DNA from: Clostridia bacterium
Lineage (GTDB): Bacteria > Bacillota > Clostridia > Oscillospirales > Acutalibacteraceae
Reading direction: 5' to 3'
NCBI GenBank assembly: GCA_017440965.1
Contig: JAFSGH010000044.1
Location: 1 to 50,733, forward strand
Length of the DNA stretch: 50,733 bases
Shown: in pieces, positions 1 to 11,744 of the stretch
Numbering within the stretch: position 1 is the first letter of the stretch
Layout: the number at the start of each line of letters is the position of its first letter
Position numbers and translations under genes: made by a program
The notes under the pieces: model-generated
Database searches by the model: none
The model's input: only the letters and a program-made list of their open reading frames with translations
Told to the model about the DNA's origin: nothing

Positions 1-296
1 ATCTGTGCAGCACCTGTGATCATGTTCTTGATATAGTCAGCGTGGCCGGGGCAGTCAACGTGAGCGTAGTGACGAGTATCTGTCTCGTACTCAACGTGAG
101 CTGTGTTGATCGTGATACCACGAGCTCTCTCTTCGGGAGCCTTATCGATGTTAGCGTAGTCCATGAACTCTGCGCCGCCCTTCATAGCGAGGGTCTTTGT
201 GATAGCAGCTGTAAGAGTTGTCTTACCGTGGTCAACGTGACCGATAGTACCAATGTTAACATGGGGCTTGGTTCTTTCAAATTTAGCTTTTGCCAT
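1..296 (-). CDS. tuf: Elongation factor Tu, N-terminal part (cut by window edge)
   Basis: EF-Tu is the GTPase that delivers aminoacyl-tRNA to the ribosomal A site. The minus strand encodes an N-terminus beginning [20 protein letters not shown], followed by the P-loop GHVDHGKTT, the switch I region with RGITIN, and the DCPGHADY G3 motif. The reading frame runs off the left edge after about 98 residues, so roughly three quarters of the protein is missing. The ATG at 294-296 is preceded by AGGAGG at about 7 nt. It lies 104 bp downstream of fusA, the usual str-operon order, but has its own promoter in that gap, consistent with high expression. Confidence 0.97.
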   Translation of the reverse strand, partial: MAKAKFERTKPHVNIGTIGHVDHGKTTLTAAITKTLAMKGGAEFMDYANIDKAPEERARGITINTAHVEYETDTRHYAHVDCPGHADYIKNMITGAAQ

Positions 297-341
297 GAGA
301 ATGTAACCTCCTGATTTGTTTTATAATCAATAGCATTTTCT

Positions 342-370
342 ATTTTATCAAACTACTTACAAAAATGCAA
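342..370 (-). promoter_or_regulatory. Probable sigma-A promoter of tuf
   Basis: Read on the minus strand, TTGCAT (365-370) is followed after 17 bp by TAAAAT (342-347), about 45 bp before the tuf start. It lies in the fusA-tuf gap. Found by eye; promoter activity is inferred. Confidence 0.65.
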
Positions 371-400
371 GTGTTTAATGAGATTTATTAAAAAATCTGA

Positions 401-2464
401 TTATTTTTTGCAGATTCCTTCAGCAATATTCTTGGGAACCTGAGCATAGTGGCTGGGTTCCATTACGTACTGACCTCTACCCTGAGTCTTGGAACGAAGG
501 TCTGTAGCATAACCGAACATTGAGGAAAGGGGTACATCTGCGTTAACCTGTGTTGCACCGTTACGAACCTCCTGATCACGGATCATACCGCGGCGGGAGT
601 TGATATCGCCGATAACAGAACCGAGATAATCATCGGGAATTGTAACAGCGATCTTCATGATGGGCTCCATAAGAACGGGAGCTGCCTTCTGCATAGCATC
701 CTTGAAAGCCATTGAGCCTGCAAGCTTGAAAGCCATTTCAGAGGAGTCAACCTCGTGATAGGATCCGTCATAAAGTGTAACCTTAACGTCAACAACAGCA
801 TAACCTGCGAGAACACCGTTGGAAAGAGCGCCCTTGATACCTGCTTCAACAGCGGGGATGTATTCCTTGGGAACAGCACCGCCGACAACTTCGTTGCAGA
901 ACTCAAAGCCCTTTTCGGGGTTGGGCTCGATACGAATCTTAACATGACCGTACTGACCGTGACCACCGGACTGACGAGCGAACTTTGTATCGGATTCAGC
1001 AGTCTTTGTAATTGTTTCTCTGTAAGCAACCTGAGGTGCACCGACATTAGCTTCAACCTTGAATTCACGGAGCATTCTGTCAACGATGATTTCAAGATGA
1101 AGCTCACCCATACCTGCAATGATGGTCTGGCCTGTTTCTTCATCGGTGTAGAACTTGAATGTGGGATCCTCTTCAGCGAGCTTCATAAGAGCAATACCCA
1201 TCTTCTCCTGACCGGCCTTGGTCTTGGGTTCAACGGCTACTCTGATAACGGGCTCGGGGAATTCCATCTGCTCAAGAATAATAGGATGCTTTTCATCGCA
1301 AAGGGTATCACCGGTAGTTGTATTCTTAACACCAACGATAGCACAGATATCACCGCAGTAGCACTGCTCAAGGTCAGCTCTGTGGTTTGCGTGCATCTGG
1401 AGAATACGGCCGAGTCTTTCGGTCTTACCCTTTGTTGAGTTGTATGCGGAAGTACCGGCAACTGCTATACCGGAGTAAACTCTTGTGAAGCAAAGCTTAC
1501 CTACGAAGGGGTCAGTTGCAATCTTGAATGCAAGAGCAGACAAGGGAGCATCGTCGGATACTTCGCGTTCTACCTCATCACCTGTATCGGGATCGATACC
1601 CTTAACAGCACCGACATCGAGGGGTGAAGGCATATAATCGACAACTGCATCAAGAAGCTTCTGAACGCCTCTGTTACGGTATGATGTACCGCAAACAACG
1701 GGAACCATCTCGTTAGCGAGTGTTGCTTTTCTTATACAGTCCTTAATTTCCTGAACATCGAGGTCACCTGTTTCGAAATACTTCTCCATAAGTGCTTCGT
1801 CCTGTTCAGCAACATGCTCGAGGAGCTCTAAACGATACTGTTCTGCAAGCTCCATCATATCTTCGGGAATGTCAACAACTTCAGTCTTAAGACCTTCTTT
1901 GTCGTCATATATGGTTGCGTTCATTTCTACGAGGTCAATAATGCCCTTGAAATCAGCTTCTGCACCGATGGGCAGCTGAATCGGAACAGCATTACACTTA
2001 AGTCTGTCCTTCATCATAGCCACAACATTGTAGAAGTTTGCACCCATAATGTCCATCTTGTTGACATATACCATTCTGGGAACACGGTACTTATCAGCCT
2101 GACGCCAAACTGTTTCAGACTGAGGCTCAACGCCGCCCTTTGCACAGAGAACTGTAACGGAACCGTCAAGAACTCTAAGTGAACGCTCAACTTCAACTGT
2201 GAAGTCAACGTGGCCGGGAGTGTCGATAATATTAACGCGGTGACCCTTCCAGAAGCATGTAGTAGCAGCAGAAGTAATTGTAATACCTCTTTCCTGCTCC
2301 TGTGCCATCCAGTCCATTGTTGCTGCACCGTCATGTGTTTCACCAAGCTTGTGGTTAATTCCGGTGTAGAAAAGGATTCTTTCTGTTGTAGTGGTCTTAC
2401 CGGCGTCGATATGAGCCATAATACCGATATTTCTTGTTAATTCAAGTGATACCTGTCTAGGCAT
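401..2464 (-). CDS. fusA: Elongation factor G
   Basis: EF-G is the translocation GTPase, which also takes part in ribosome recycling. The 687-residue protein begins [20 protein letters not shown] with the P-loop [13 protein letters not shown], then RGITITSA (switch I), DTPGHVDF (G3) and NKMD (G4), followed by domains II-V, including GHGQYGHV in domain IV. Length is normal for the family. An in-frame ATG lies four codons upstream (2474-2476), but it sits inside the GGAGGA that serves as the ribosome binding site of the ATG at 2462-2464, and the family N-terminus matches the downstream start. It lies 45 bp downstream of rpsG in the str operon. Confidence 0.97.
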   Translation of the reverse strand: MPRQVSLELTRNIGIMAHIDAGKTTTTERILFYTGINHKLGETHDGAATMDWMAQEQERGITITSAATTCFWKGHRVNIIDTPGHVDFTVEVERSLRVLDGSVTVLCAKGGVEPQSETVWRQADKYRVPRMVYVNKMDIMGANFYNVVAMMKDRLKCNAVPIQLPIGAEADFKGIIDLVEMNATIYDDKEGLKTEVVDIPEDMMELAEQYRLELLEHVAEQDEALMEKYFETGDLDVQEIKDCIRKATLANEMVPVVCGTSYRNRGVQKLLDAVVDYMPSPLDVGAVKGIDPDTGDEVEREVSDDAPLSALAFKIATDPFVGKLCFTRVYSGIAVAGTSAYNSTKGKTERLGRILQMHANHRADLEQCYCGDICAIVGVKNTTTGDTLCDEKHPIILEQMEFPEPVIRVAVEPKTKAGQEKMGIALMKLAEEDPTFKFYTDEETGQTIIAGMGELHLEIIVDRMLREFKVEANVGAPQVAYRETITKTAESDTKFARQSGGHGQYGHVKIRIEPNPEKGFEFCNEVVGGAVPKEYIPAVEAGIKGALSNGVLAGYAVVDVKVTLYDGSYHEVDSSEMAFKLAGSMAFKDAMQKAAPVLMEPIMKIAVTIPDDYLGSVIGDINSRRGMIRDQEVRNGATQVNADVPLSSMFGYATDLRSKTQGRGQYVMEPSHYAQVPKNIAEGICKK

Positions 2465-2509
2465 AATGTCCTCCATAAAAATCTACAAGATAAAAAGTAA
2501 TTGGGCAGA

Positions 2510-3010
<501 letters not shown>

Positions 3011-3040
3011 TTAGGTACTCGAGTGACAAATCCCGTTGCG

Positions 3041-3093
3041 CCAATGAAAAGTTTTTGATCAAGCCTTACGCTATATATAAAAACTTACATTGG
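3041..3093 (-). promoter_or_regulatory. Long imperfect hairpin in the rpsL-rpsG intercistronic region
   Basis: On the minus strand CCAATGTAAGTTTTT is followed by a 22-nt loop and then AAAAACTTTTCATTGG, giving a stem of about 15 bp with one imperfect step. It occupies the middle of the 167-bp gap between rpsL and rpsG, has no U-tract after it, and lies 60 nt before the rpsG start. The position is the one used by S7 in E. coli for translational feedback, so an S7-binding or processing site is a reasonable guess. The function is inference. Confidence 0.45.
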
Positions 3094-3147
3094 TGAATAA
3101 TTCAACCTGCAAGAAGATTTTGTCTTAACGATAGTTTTTGCAAGGGC

Positions 3148-3567
3148 TTATTTCTTTGCCTTTGCTTTCTTTGTTCCGTACTTGGAACGGCTCTGCATTC
3201 TGCCGTTAACGCCCTGAGCATCAAGTGTTCCGCGGACGATGTGGTAACGTACACCGGGAAGGTCTTTAACTCTTCCGCCTCTTATAAGAACAACTGAGTG
3301 TTCCTGAAGATTGTGGCCGACACCGGGAATGTAAGCAGATACTTCGATACCGTTGGTAAGACGGACTCTGGCAAGCTTTCTCAGAGCAGAGTTGGGCTTC
3401 TTAGGTGTATCAGTTTTAACAACTGTGCAAACACCACGCTTCTGGGGAGAGTTATGATCAGTCATAACATTCTTGTGGGAGTTAAGACCCTTTCCGAGAG
3501 CGGGAGCCTTTGACTTCTTCTCAAGAGACTTTCTGCTGTTGCGAACAAGCTGGTTAAAGGTTGGCAA
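3148..3567 (-). CDS. rpsL: 30S ribosomal protein S12
   Basis: S12 sits at the decoding centre and controls translational accuracy. The 139-residue protein reads (M)[19 protein letters not shown], contains [15 protein letters not shown] and [20 protein letters not shown], and ends in a Lys-rich tail. The lysines corresponding to the streptomycin-sensitive positions ([18 protein letters not shown]) are wild type. The start is a TTG (3565-3567): AAGGAGG lies about 9 nt upstream and the family begins immediately with PTFNQL, while the upstream ATG at 3603 would add 12 residues across the ribosome binding site. It is the first gene of rpsL-rpsG-fusA. Confidence 0.97.
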   Translation of the reverse strand: MPTFNQLVRNSRKSLEKKSKAPALGKGLNSHKNVMTDHNSPQKRGVCTVVKTDTPKKPNSALRKLARVRLTNGIEVSAYIPGVGHNLQEHSVVLIRGGRVKDLPGVRYHIVRGTLDAQGVNGRMQSRSKYGTKKAKAKK

Positions 3568-3601
3568 GTCTTCGCACCTCCTTATGGAATTATTATATAT
3601 C

Positions 3602-3631
3602 AAAAAAGGGAAATATCATGCGATATTTCCC
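3602..3631 (-). terminator. Intrinsic terminator/attenuator-like hairpin in the rpsL leader
   Basis: On the minus strand GGGAAATATC-GCAT-GATATTTCCC is a perfect 10-bp stem with a 4-nt loop followed by six T. It lies downstream of a good promoter (3665-3694) and 35 bp upstream of the rpsL start. It can end rpoC read-through, but it would also cut transcripts from the rpsL promoter after about 55 nt. Confidence 0.75.
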
Positions 3632-3664
3632 TGATTGATCCAAAATAACATCGCACAGTTGTCA

Positions 3665-3694
3665 ATTTTAACACTAAATGTACCCGTTTGTCAA
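3665..3694 (-). promoter_or_regulatory. Probable promoter of the rpsL-rpsG-fusA unit
   Basis: On the minus strand a consensus TTGACA (3689-3694) is followed after 18 bp by TAAAAT (3665-3670). It sits between the rpoC stop and the hairpin at 3602-3631. Confidence 0.65.
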
Positions 3695-3742
3695 CACCTT
3701 TTACAAAGAAAATACATTATTTTCGTTAAAATTATCCAAACT

Positions 3743-6700
3743 TTATTCTGCGTCTGTTGTTTCGTCTGAATTTTTTATGATTTCAACATTAGAATAGCAT
3801 CTCATACCCGTTCCGGAAGGAAGAAGCTTACCGATGATAACATTTTCCTTAAGACCGAGAAGAGGATCGACCTTACCCTTGATGGCAGCGTCGGTAAGAA
3901 CTCTTGTTGTTTCCTGGAAGGATGCAGCTGAAAGGAAGGAGTCTGTTGCAAGAGAAGCCTTTGTGATACCGAGAAGTACGGGCTCACAGGTTGCTTCCAT
4001 TGCTACTGAGCCTTCAGCCTCAGCCTTTGCTCTTACTGCAGCATTTGCCTTCTTGAAATCTGTCTTTTCAACTACTGCACCGGGAAGAAGATCTGTCATA
4101 CCTGCTTCAATGACCTTGACCTTACGCATCATCTGACGGACAATAACCTCGATGTGTTTATCGTTAACATCAACACCCTGTGTACGGTATGTTCTCTGAA
4201 CTTCACGGATAAGATAATTGTGCACAGCCTCAACGCCGAGGATCTCAAGAACATCATGGGGATTAACTGAGCCTTCAGTAAGCTCTCTGCCCTTTTCTAC
4301 TACATCGCCTTCAACAACTGTGCGTCTGTAGCCGTAAGGAATCGTATATTCGTCTCTGCCCTCTTCGCCGGAGATAACGATATTCTGTGCACCCTTCTTG
4401 CCTTCTGCAAAAGCAACTGTACCGCCGATCTTGGCAAGGATTGCAAGCGTCTTGGGCTTTCTTGCTTCAAAAAGCTCTTCAACTCTGGGAAGACCCTGTG
4501 TAATATCAGCTGTGGTAGTAACACCACCGGTATGGAACGTTCTCATGGTAAGCTGTGTACCGGGCTCACCAATGGACTGAGCAGCAATGATACCTACTGC
4601 TTCACCGATGGATACAGAACGGCCTGTTGCAAGGTTCTTACCGTAGCATCTTCTGCAGACACCCTGAGCAGCATCGCAGGTAAGAAGAGAACGGATAGTA
4701 ACCTTCTTAAAGCCGGCTTCAACGATCTTTGTTGCATCGGCTTCGGTAAGCATATGATCATTATCCATAATAAGCTCACCGTTTTCATCCTTAAGGTCGT
4801 GAAGCAGATATCTGCCGGTAAGTCTCTCAACAAGACCTTCGATTACATTATCCTCATCACCGAAAATATCGGAAACCTCAAGTCCCTCTGTGCAGCCGCA
4901 ATCGTCCTCGCGGATAATAACCTCCTGGGAAACGTCAACAAGTCTTCTTGTAAGATAACCTGAGTCAGCTGTTCGAAGAGCCGTATCAGCAAGTCCCTTA
5001 CGGGCACCACGGGATGAAATGAAGTATTCAATAATATTAAGACCTTCTCTGTAGTTAGCCTTAATGGGAATTTCGATCGTCTGACCTGATGTATTAGCAA
5101 TAAGACCACGCATACCTGCCAACTGGTTCAGCTGTGATGCACTTCCTCGAGCACCGGAGTCGATCATCATGTGTATGGGGTTGTGGTTTGTGTCGAGATT
5201 ATTCTTAAGCTCAGCAGAAACCTTGTTTGTACATTCTGTCCAGACCTTGATAACTGCGCTGGAACGGTCAGTATCACTGTAAAGACCTCTGCGGTAATAT
5301 TTCATTATCTCATCGATCTTTGCCTGTGCCTCAGCAAGGTATTCCTTCTTCTTTTCAGGAATGATAGCATCGAAAACAGAAACCGTGATACCGCTTCTGG
5401 TTGAATATCTGTATCCCTGATTCTTGATCTTATCAAGAACATCAGCAGCAATATTCGTGCCGTGTACGGCAATACACTTTTCAATTATTCTTCCGAGGCT
5501 CTTCTTTTCAACAAGGAAGTCAACCTCCATTGCAACCATGCTTGCAGGATCTGAGGGATCTCTCTTAACAAATCCGAGGTCCTGAGGAACAGGTCTGTTG
5601 AAAATAACCTTACCGAGAGTGGTGGGAATGATTGCAGTATATTCCTTTCCGTCTACTTCCTTTATGAAACGGATCTTAATGGGAGCGTGAAGACCGAGAT
5701 CTCCTTCCTCATAAGCCATAACTGCTTCATTCTCATCTTTATATACATGTCCTGCACCGGGCTCGTTTTCTCTTACAGTAGTAAGATAGTATGAACCGAG
5801 GACCATATCCTGTGTGGGAACTGTAACAGGCTTACCGTCTGAGGGTTTCAGAAGGTTATTTGCAGCAAGCATAAGGAATCTTGCTTCAGCCTGTGCTTCT
5901 GCTGAAAGAGGTACGTGAACAGCCATCTGGTCGCCGTCGAAGTCAGCATTGAAGGCCGTACATACAAGAGGATGAAGCTTAATAGCTCTACCCTCAACAA
6001 GGATGGGCTCGAATGCCTGAATACCGAGTCTGTGAAGAGTAGGAGCTCGGTTAAGCATAACGGGGTGGTCCTTGATCACAACCTCAAGAGCATCCCATAC
6101 CTTGGGACCTGCCTGATCGACCATCTTTCTTGCATTCTTGATATTTATAGCATCCTTGCTCTTAACAAGACACTTCATTACAAAGGGCTTGAAAAGCTCA
6201 AGAGCCATTTCCTTGGGAAGACCGCACTGGTAGATCTTAAGCTCGGGACCTACAACAATAACGGAACGGCCTGAATAGTCAACTCGCTTACCAAGAAGGT
6301 TCTGACGGAAGCGTCCTTGCTTACCCTTAAGCATATCGGAAAGGGATTTGAGAGGTCTGTTATTGGGACCTGTTACGGGACGGCCTCTTCTGCCGTTATC
6401 TATAAGTGCGTCAACAGCCTCCTGAAGCATTCTCTTCTCGTTCTTGACAATTATATCGGGAGATCCGAGCTCGATAAGCTTCTTAAGTCTGTTATTTCTG
6501 TTTATTACTCGTCTGTAGAGATCATTAAGGTCGCTTGTTGCAAATCTGCCGCCGTCAAGCTGAACCATAGGACGGATATCCGGGGGAATTACGGGAATAA
6601 CATCAAGGATCATCCATTCGGGGCGGTTGCCTGAAGCACGGAAGGCTTCAACTACCTCAAGACGCTTGAGAAGGCGGGCCTTCTTCTGTCCTACAGCAGT

Positions 6701-7333
6701 CTCAAGCTCTGCACGAAGCTCCTCAGCAAGCTTTTCAACATCGATCTCAGCAAGAAGCTCCTTGATTGCCTCTGCACCCATTTTGGCAACAAATGCATCG
6801 GAATCATACTTTTCTACAAGATCGTCATATTCCTTATCGGAAATTATCTGATACTTTGTAAGAGGTGTATCCCCCTCATCAATAACAATGTATTTTGCAT
6901 AATAGAGAACCTTGTCAAGATCTCTGGGAGAGATATCAAGCATAAGGCCTATTCTTGAAGGAATACCCTTAAAATACCATATATGAGATACGGGACAAGC
7001 AAGCTCGATATGCCCCATTCTCTCACGGCGTACCTTTGCCTTTGTAACCTTAACACCGCAGCGTTCGCATATCTTTCCCTTGAAACGGATCCTCTTATAC
7101 TTACCGCAATGACATTCCCAGTCCTTTGTGGGTCCGAAGATCTTTTCACAGAAAAGACCTTCCTTTTCGGGCTTCAGGGTTCTGTAATTTATAGTTTCGG
7201 GCTTTTTTACTTCACCGTAAGACCATTCTCTGATCTTCTCGGGTGAAGCAAGGCCTACTTTAATGGACTCAAAATTGAGCTCATTATAGTTTTCTTCTGT
7301 ATATCTTTTAACAGTTACTGCACCTTCGCTCAT
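3743..7333 (-). CDS. rpoC: RNA polymerase beta' subunit
   Basis: The largest RNA polymerase subunit (1196 aa). The N-terminal zinc-binding domain shows [20 protein letters not shown], the clamp and rudder region follows, and the catalytic Mg-binding loop [16 protein letters not shown] is intact. The second zinc site is CGCTEG...[13 protein letters not shown], and the trigger-loop/bridge-helix region contains [25 protein letters not shown] split by no indels. Length is typical of Firmicutes. The start at 7331-7333 has GGAG 10 nt upstream, and the gene follows rpoB after 29 bp, so the two are co-transcribed. Confidence 0.98.
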   Translation of the reverse strand: MSEGAVTVKRYTEENYNELNFESIKVGLASPEKIREWSYGEVKKPETINYRTLKPEKEGLFCEKIFGPTKDWECHCGKYKRIRFKGKICERCGVKVTKAKVRRERMGHIELACPVSHIWYFKGIPSRIGLMLDISPRDLDKVLYYAKYIVIDEGDTPLTKYQIISDKEYDDLVEKYDSDAFVAKMGAEAIKELLAEIDVEKLAEELRAELETAVGQKKARLLKRLEVVEAFRASGNRPEWMILDVIPVIPPDIRPMVQLDGGRFATSDLNDLYRRVINRNNRLKKLIELGSPDIIVKNEKRMLQEAVDALIDNGRRGRPVTGPNNRPLKSLSDMLKGKQGRFRQNLLGKRVDYSGRSVIVVGPELKIYQCGLPKEMALELFKPFVMKCLVKSKDAINIKNARKMVDQAGPKVWDALEVVIKDHPVMLNRAPTLHRLGIQAFEPILVEGRAIKLHPLVCTAFNADFDGDQMAVHVPLSAEAQAEARFLMLAANNLLKPSDGKPVTVPTQDMVLGSYYLTTVRENEPGAGHVYKDENEAVMAYEEGDLGLHAPIKIRFIKEVDGKEYTAIIPTTLGKVIFNRPVPQDLGFVKRDPSDPASMVAMEVDFLVEKKSLGRIIEKCIAVHGTNIAADVLDKIKNQGYRYSTRSGITVSVFDAIIPEKKKEYLAEAQAKIDEIMKYYRRGLYSDTDRSSAVIKVWTECTNKVSAELKNNLDTNHNPIHMMIDSGARGSASQLNQLAGMRGLIANTSGQTIEIPIKANYREGLNIIEYFISSRGARKGLADTALRTADSGYLTRRLVDVSQEVIIREDDCGCTEGLEVSDIFGDEDNVIEGLVERLTGRYLLHDLKDENGELIMDNDHMLTEADATKIVEAGFKKVTIRSLLTCDAAQGVCRRCYGKNLATGRSVSIGEAVGIIAAQSIGEPGTQLTMRTFHTGGVTTTADITQGLPRVEELFEARKPKTLAILAKIGGTVAFAEGKKGAQNIVISGEEGRDEYTIPYGYRRTVVEGDVVEKGRELTEGSVNPHDVLEILGVEAVHNYLIREVQRTYRTQGVDVNDKHIEVIVRQMMRKVKVIEAGMTDLLPGAVVEKTDFKKANAAVRAKAEAEGSVAMEATCEPVLLGITKASLATDSFLSAASFQETTRVLTDAAIKGKVDPLLGLKENVIIGKLLPSGTGMRCYSNVEIIKNSDETTDAE

Positions 7334-7362
7334 TTATCAGCAGCTCCTTCTTTTCTTATTAA

Positions 7363-10300
7363 TCAGAATTCTTCGCCATCATCATAGCCATCGGGCATAA
7401 ATGAACTGTCATCATCAAATCCGAAGGGATCACCCTCATCGAAATCAGCACCGAAAGAGCCGGAGCCCATAAAGGGATCATCCTCATCCTCAACGGATTC
7501 AATTCCGTAGCCGGATGCATTTTCCATATCATTGACAGTTTCAAATTCCTCACCCTCTGTGAAGGGGATGTCTTCAGTTTCATCGAAATCCTGCTTAAGG
7601 TCTATCTCTATGCCTTCATCATCAAATACAGATACATCAAGAGCAAGAGACTGAAGCTCCTTAACAAGAACCTTGAAGCTTTCGGGGATACCGGGCTTAG
7701 GCACGTTCTGTCCCTTTACAATAGCTTCATAAGTCTTTACACGTCCGACGATATCGTCAGACTTAACAGTAAGGATCTCCTGAAGAGTATATGCTGCACC
7801 GTAAGCTTCAAGAGCCCAGACTTCCATTTCACCGAAACGCTGTCCGCCAAACTGAGCCTTACCGCCCAGAGGCTGCTGAGTAACAAGTGAATAGGGGCCT
7901 GTTGAACGGGCATGTATCTTATCATCTACCAAGTGATGGAGCTTTAAGAAGTACATAACACCGACTGTTACGGGATTATCAAACTTCTGACCGGTTCTGC
8001 CGTCGTAAAGATCGACCTTACCGTCTTCTCTGAGACCTGCTTCCTTGAGACACTCTACGATATCATTTTCGTGAGCACCGTCAAATACGGGAGTCATTAT
8101 CTTCCATCCGAGCTCTCTGCAAGCACGTCCGAGGTGAACCTCAAGCACCTGTCCGATATTCATTCGGGAAGGAACGCCGAGGGGATTAAGAACAATATCA
8201 AGAGGAGTACCGTCTGAAAGGAAGGGCATATCCTCCTGAGGAAGAATTCTTGAAACAACACCCTTGTTTCCGTGACGACCTGCCATCTTATCGCCGACAG
8301 AGATCTTTCTCTTCTGTGCGATATAGCAGCGTACTACCTTATTTACACCGGGGCTCAATTCATCACTGTTAGCTCTTGTGTAAACTTCAACATCAACAAC
8401 GATACCGTATGCACCGTGAGGAACCTTAAGAGAGGTGTCTCTTACTTCTCTTGCCTTTTCACCGAAGATAGCACGGAGAAGTCTCTCTTCTGCAGTAAGC
8501 TCAGTCTCACCCTTAGGTGTTACCTTACCTACAAGAATATCACCGGAGCGTACCTCAGCACCTATACGGATAATACCTTCTTCATTAAGATCCTTAAGAG
8601 CATCGTCACCTACATTGGGAATATCTCTTGTGATCTCTTCCGGTCCGAGCTTTGTTTCTCTTGCTTCTATTTCATACTTTTCAATATGAATTGAAGTATA
8701 AACATCATCACGGACGATCTTTTCATTTACAAGAACTGCGTCCTCGTAGTTGTAGCCTTCCCATGTCATAAAGCCGATAAGGGCATTCTTACCGAGGGAG
8801 ATCTCGCCGCCGCTTGTTGCGGGACCGTCAGCAATAACATCACCCTTAACGAGTCTGTCGCCGACATTTACAATAGGTCTCTGGTTTATGCAGGTACCCT
8901 GATTGGAGCGCATAAACTTGAGAAGTGAGTATGTTTCAACGGAACCGTCTTCTGCGGTAACCTCAACACTGTCAGCGGATACTCTTGTTACCGTACCGTC
9001 CTTTTCACAAAGAACGCATACACCTGAGTCACAGGCTGACTTATATTCCATACCTGTTCCGACGATGGGAGATTCCGTTCTGAGAAGCGGAACTGCCTGA
9101 CGCTGCATGTTTGCACCCATAAGTGCTCGGTTTGCGTCGTCGTTTTCAAGGAAGGGGATCATTGCAGTTGCAACGGATACAACCATACGGGGGGATATAT
9201 CCATATAATCAGCTGCATTTCTTTCAATTTCAACAAAGTCATCTCTGTAACGGGCAATAACTCTTTCATTTGCGAAAAGACCGTCTTCTGTAAGAGGCTC
9301 GTTAGCCTGAGCAACTCTGTATTCGTCTTCCATATCGGCTGTCATATAGACAACCTCATCAAGCACCTTACCGGTCTGCTTATCAACCTTACGGAAGGGA
9401 GCTTCAATAAAGCCGTACTTATTGATTCTTGCGAAGGTTGCAAGAGAAGAAATAAGTCCGATGTTGGGACCTTCGGGAGATTCAATGGGACACATACGGC
9501 CGTAGTGGCTGTAGTGAACGTCACGGACCTCGAAGCCTGCACGGTCTCTTGAAAGACCTCCGGGACCGAGGGCTGAAAGACGGCGCTTATGAGTAAGCTC
9601 TGCAAGAGGATTGGACTGATCCATAAACTGTGAAAGAGGAGATGAGCCGAAGAATTCCTTAACAACAGCAAGCACAGGTCTTATATTGATAAGAGACTGA
9701 GGAGTGATCTTATCAAGCTCCTGAGTGTGTATGGACATTCTTTCACGGACAACTCTTTCAAGTCTTGTAAATCCGATGCGGAACTGATTCTGAAGCAACT
9801 CGCCTACAGAACGGATACGACGGTTGCCGAGATGGTCGATATCATCAAGGCTGCCTATATTATAAGCAACACAGTTAAGATAGTTGATGGATGCAAATAT
9901 ATCAGCAATTGTGATGTGCTTGGGAATAAGATCGTCACACTTTTCAGCAAGAAGTTCGGAAAGCATCTCCTTGTCCCCTGCTGCCTCATCAAGGATCTCC
10001 ATAAGCACCTTAAAGCTGACCTTTTCATTTATACCGAGCTCTTCAAGCTCTTCAACCGTAAATTCGGGAAGGAATTCATAAGGCTCAACCATTCCGTTGG
10101 AGATGACCTTGATCTCTACGCCTTCCATATCAACATAAGCAACGCTTACACCTGCCTGCTCGATCTCATAAGCAAGCTCCTTTGTTACCTTTGTACCGGC
10201 TTCAGCTATTACTTCCCCTGTAACAAGAGAAACAACAGGCTGAGCAAGAACCTGATAACGGAGTCTGTCGGAAATAGCAAGCTTCTTGTTATATTTATAT

Positions 10301-11118
10301 CTGCCGACTCTTGAAAGATCATAACGGTGCTCATCAAAGAAAAGTCCGCTGAGGTGAGACTGAGCAGTCTCAACCGTGGGAGGCTCACCGGGACGAAGCT
10401 TCTTATAAACATCAATAAGAGCTTCCTCCGTGTTTCTTGTTGTATCCTTCTCAAGAGTTGCAAGAATTCTGGGATCTGCACCGAAGAAATCAGTGATCTC
10501 AGTGTTGGAGCCGAGTCCCAATGCTCTTATAAATGTAGTAATGGGAAGCTTTCTGTTCTTGTCGATTCTGACACTGAAAACATTATTCTGATCGGTCTCA
10601 TATTCAAGCCATGCACCGCGGTTAGGAATGATAGTTGAGGTAAAAAGCTTCTTACCTGTCTTATCGCGGCTCATATCATAATATACACCGGGAGAACGAA
10701 CAAGCTGTGAAATAATAACTCTTTCGGCACCGTTTATAACAAATGTACCGCTTTCGGTCATCTTCGGGAAGTCACCCATATATATTTCATTAATTTTGAT
10801 TTCGCCGGTTTCCTTGTTAAGAAGACGAGCAGTCACAATAAGGCGTACCGCATATGTTGCGTCACGCTCTTTGCATTCCTTTACAGAATACTTGGGAGTA
10901 TCCTCCATGTGATAATCGATAAAATCAAGAACAAGATTTCCTGTGTAGTCCGTGATCTCATCAATATCTCTGAACACCTCTCTGAGTCCTACCTCGAGAA
11001 ACCAATTATATGAGTTCTTCTGTACCTCGATCAGGTTGGGCATTTCCATAACCTCATTAATCTTGGCAAAACTCATACGGGTATTTCTACCCAGCTTTAC
11101 GGGTTTCACATTCACCAT
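7363..11118 (-). CDS. rpoB: RNA polymerase beta subunit with an acidic C-terminal tail
   Basis: The beta subunit of RNA polymerase, 1251 aa from the ATG at 11116-11118. Recognisable blocks are the rifampicin-region motif [20 protein letters not shown] with [12 protein letters not shown], the catalytic-face motif [10 protein letters not shown], and the C-terminal [20 protein letters not shown]. The last 80 or so residues are a Gly/Asp/Glu-rich low-complexity tail ([10 protein letters not shown]..., [21 protein letters not shown]) beyond the conserved end of the family. An upstream in-frame start would add 20 hydrophobic residues; the ATG used here begins [14 protein letters not shown], as expected, with GGAG 11 nt upstream. 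No rplJ/rplL precedes it: the neighbour is the divergent spoIIID gene. Confidence 0.98.
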   Translation of the reverse strand: MVNVKPVKLGRNTRMSFAKINEVMEMPNLIEVQKNSYNWFLEVGLREVFRDIDEITDYTGNLVLDFIDYHMEDTPKYSVKECKERDATYAVRLIVTARLLNKETGEIKINEIYMGDFPKMTESGTFVINGAERVIISQLVRSPGVYYDMSRDKTGKKLFTSTIIPNRGAWLEYETDQNNVFSVRIDKNRKLPITTFIRALGLGSNTEITDFFGADPRILATLEKDTTRNTEEALIDVYKKLRPGEPPTVETAQSHLSGLFFDEHRYDLSRVGRYKYNKKLAISDRLRYQVLAQPVVSLVTGEVIAEAGTKVTKELAYEIEQAGVSVAYVDMEGVEIKVISNGMVEPYEFLPEFTVEELEELGINEKVSFKVLMEILDEAAGDKEMLSELLAEKCDDLIPKHITIADIFASINYLNCVAYNIGSLDDIDHLGNRRIRSVGELLQNQFRIGFTRLERVVRERMSIHTQELDKITPQSLINIRPVLAVVKEFFGSSPLSQFMDQSNPLAELTHKRRLSALGPGGLSRDRAGFEVRDVHYSHYGRMCPIESPEGPNIGLISSLATFARINKYGFIEAPFRKVDKQTGKVLDEVVYMTADMEDEYRVAQANEPLTEDGLFANERVIARYRDDFVEIERNAADYMDISPRMVVSVATAMIPFLENDDANRALMGANMQRQAVPLLRTESPIVGTGMEYKSACDSGVCVLCEKDGTVTRVSADSVEVTAEDGSVETYSLLKFMRSNQGTCINQRPIVNVGDRLVKGDVIADGPATSGGEISLGKNALIGFMTWEGYNYEDAVLVNEKIVRDDVYTSIHIEKYEIEARETKLGPEEITRDIPNVGDDALKDLNEEGIIRIGAEVRSGDILVGKVTPKGETELTAEERLLRAIFGEKAREVRDTSLKVPHGAYGIVVDVEVYTRANSDELSPGVNKVVRCYIAQKRKISVGDKMAGRHGNKGVVSRILPQEDMPFLSDGTPLDIVLNPLGVPSRMNIGQVLEVHLGRACRELGWKIMTPVFDGAHENDIVECLKEAGLREDGKVDLYDGRTGQKFDNPVTVGVMYFLKLHHLVDDKIHARSTGPYSLVTQQPLGGKAQFGGQRFGEMEVWALEAYGAAYTLQEILTVKSDDIVGRVKTYEAIVKGQNVPKPGIPESFKVLVKELQSLALDVSVFDDEGIEIDLKQDFDETEDIPFTEGEEFETVNDMENASGYGIESVEDEDDPFMGSGSFGADFDEGDPFGFDDDSSFMPDGYDDGEEF

Positions 11119-11271
11119 GCGCTCTTCACTCCGTTCTTTTAATATACAATATTGCAAAAACAAAAATGCGGAATACACAAAAAATATGCGTTTTCTGCCC
11201 TCTTTTTGATATGATTGACCATTGCAAAAAAATGGCAGAGGATATGTGTATCCATTATAATGCAGTGTACT

Positions 11272-11300
11272 ATATTACACTAAATCTTTCCCGATGTCAA
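11272..11300 (-). promoter_or_regulatory. Probable rpoBC promoter
   Basis: On the minus strand TTGACA (11295-11300) is followed after exactly 17 bp by TAATAT (11272-11277). Transcription from here would give a leader of about 150 nt. The leader holds a short hairpin (GGATA...TATCC) and a run of seven T at about 11226-11232, but no convincing riboswitch. Confidence 0.65.
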
Positions 11301-11360
11301 TATATTATGAAAAAGATTTTTAAGTTTTTTCTTATTATTTTATTTGACATATCATTCAGT

Positions 11361-11389
11361 GAATTTTACGGAATTTCCGTTCATATAAT
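11361..11389 (+). promoter_or_regulatory. Sigma-E-like sporulation promoter of spoIIID, with a 13-bp palindrome in its spacer
   Basis: GAATTTT (11361-11367) and CATATAAT (11382-11389) are separated by 14 bp. They resemble the mother-cell sigma-E consensus (KMATATT, then CATACAMT after 13-15 bp). In Bacillus subtilis spoIIID is transcribed by sigma-E. The spacer is occupied by the perfect palindrome ACGGAA-T-TTCCGT (11368-11380), a possible regulator site. Based on consensus comparison by eye. Confidence 0.5.
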
Positions 11390-11419
11390 TTACTGATATA
11401 TCTGACTGGAGGTATTTTG

Positions 11420-11683
11420 GTGAACACTTTTTCAGACAGCCGTGCCGTTGAGCTCGGTGAATACATCGTAAAAAACAAAGCAACCGTCCGTGCTGCAGCT
11501 GAGGTATTCGGCATTTCAAAATCAACTGTACATACAGATGTGACGGGAAGACTGAAAAAAATAGATCCTTCCCTTTTTTATTCTGTCCGAGAGGTCCTTG
11601 ATGTAAACAAGGCACAAAGACATATACGCGGCGGACTTGCAACAAAAGAAAAGTATCTGAAGGAAAAAGTACACAGCAAATAA
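11420..11683 (+). CDS. spoIIID: Sporulation transcriptional regulator SpoIIID
   Basis: SpoIIID is the small mother-cell DNA-binding protein that activates or represses sigma-E-regulon genes and helps switch on sigK. The 87-residue protein has the family pattern: Y-I-V-KNKATVRAAAEVFGISKS (helix-turn-helix, about residues 18-40), STVHTDVTGRL, then a basic C-terminal part with RHIRGGLATKEKYLKEK. The GTG at 11420 has GGAGG 7 nt upstream; a TTG one codon earlier is only 4 nt from it. Its presence indicates an endospore former. It is divergent from rpoB. A consensus promoter for the next gene overlaps its end. Confidence 0.93.
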   Translation: MNTFSDSRAVELGEYIVKNKATVRAAAEVFGISKSTVHTDVTGRLKKIDPSLFYSVREVLDVNKAQRHIRGGLATKEKYLKEKVHSK

Positions 11684-11712
11684 TTGACATAAAACAATTT
11701 CTCCTGTATAAT
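11684..11712 (+). promoter_or_regulatory. Consensus sigma-A promoter
   Basis: TTGACA (11684-11689), 17 bp, TATAAT (11707-11712): both hexamers match consensus perfectly. It begins directly after the spoIIID stop and drives the small gene at 11745. Confidence 0.85.
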
Positions 11713-11744
11713 TTAGAAAACTTCATTTTCACGGGAGAGTCTGT

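Noticed and set aside
755-1438. Long open frame on the plus strand opposite fusA
   Set aside because: It lies wholly antisense to a highly conserved EF-G gene and has no ribosome binding site; it is a by-product of codon bias.
9727-10314. A 195-codon plus-strand frame opposite rpoB
   Set aside because: Antisense to conserved RpoB sequence; the product resembles no protein family and has no upstream signals.
11344-11389. TTGACA at 11344 paired with TATAAT at 11384 as a vegetative spoIIID promoter
   Set aside because: The spacing is 34 bp, twice the usable distance.
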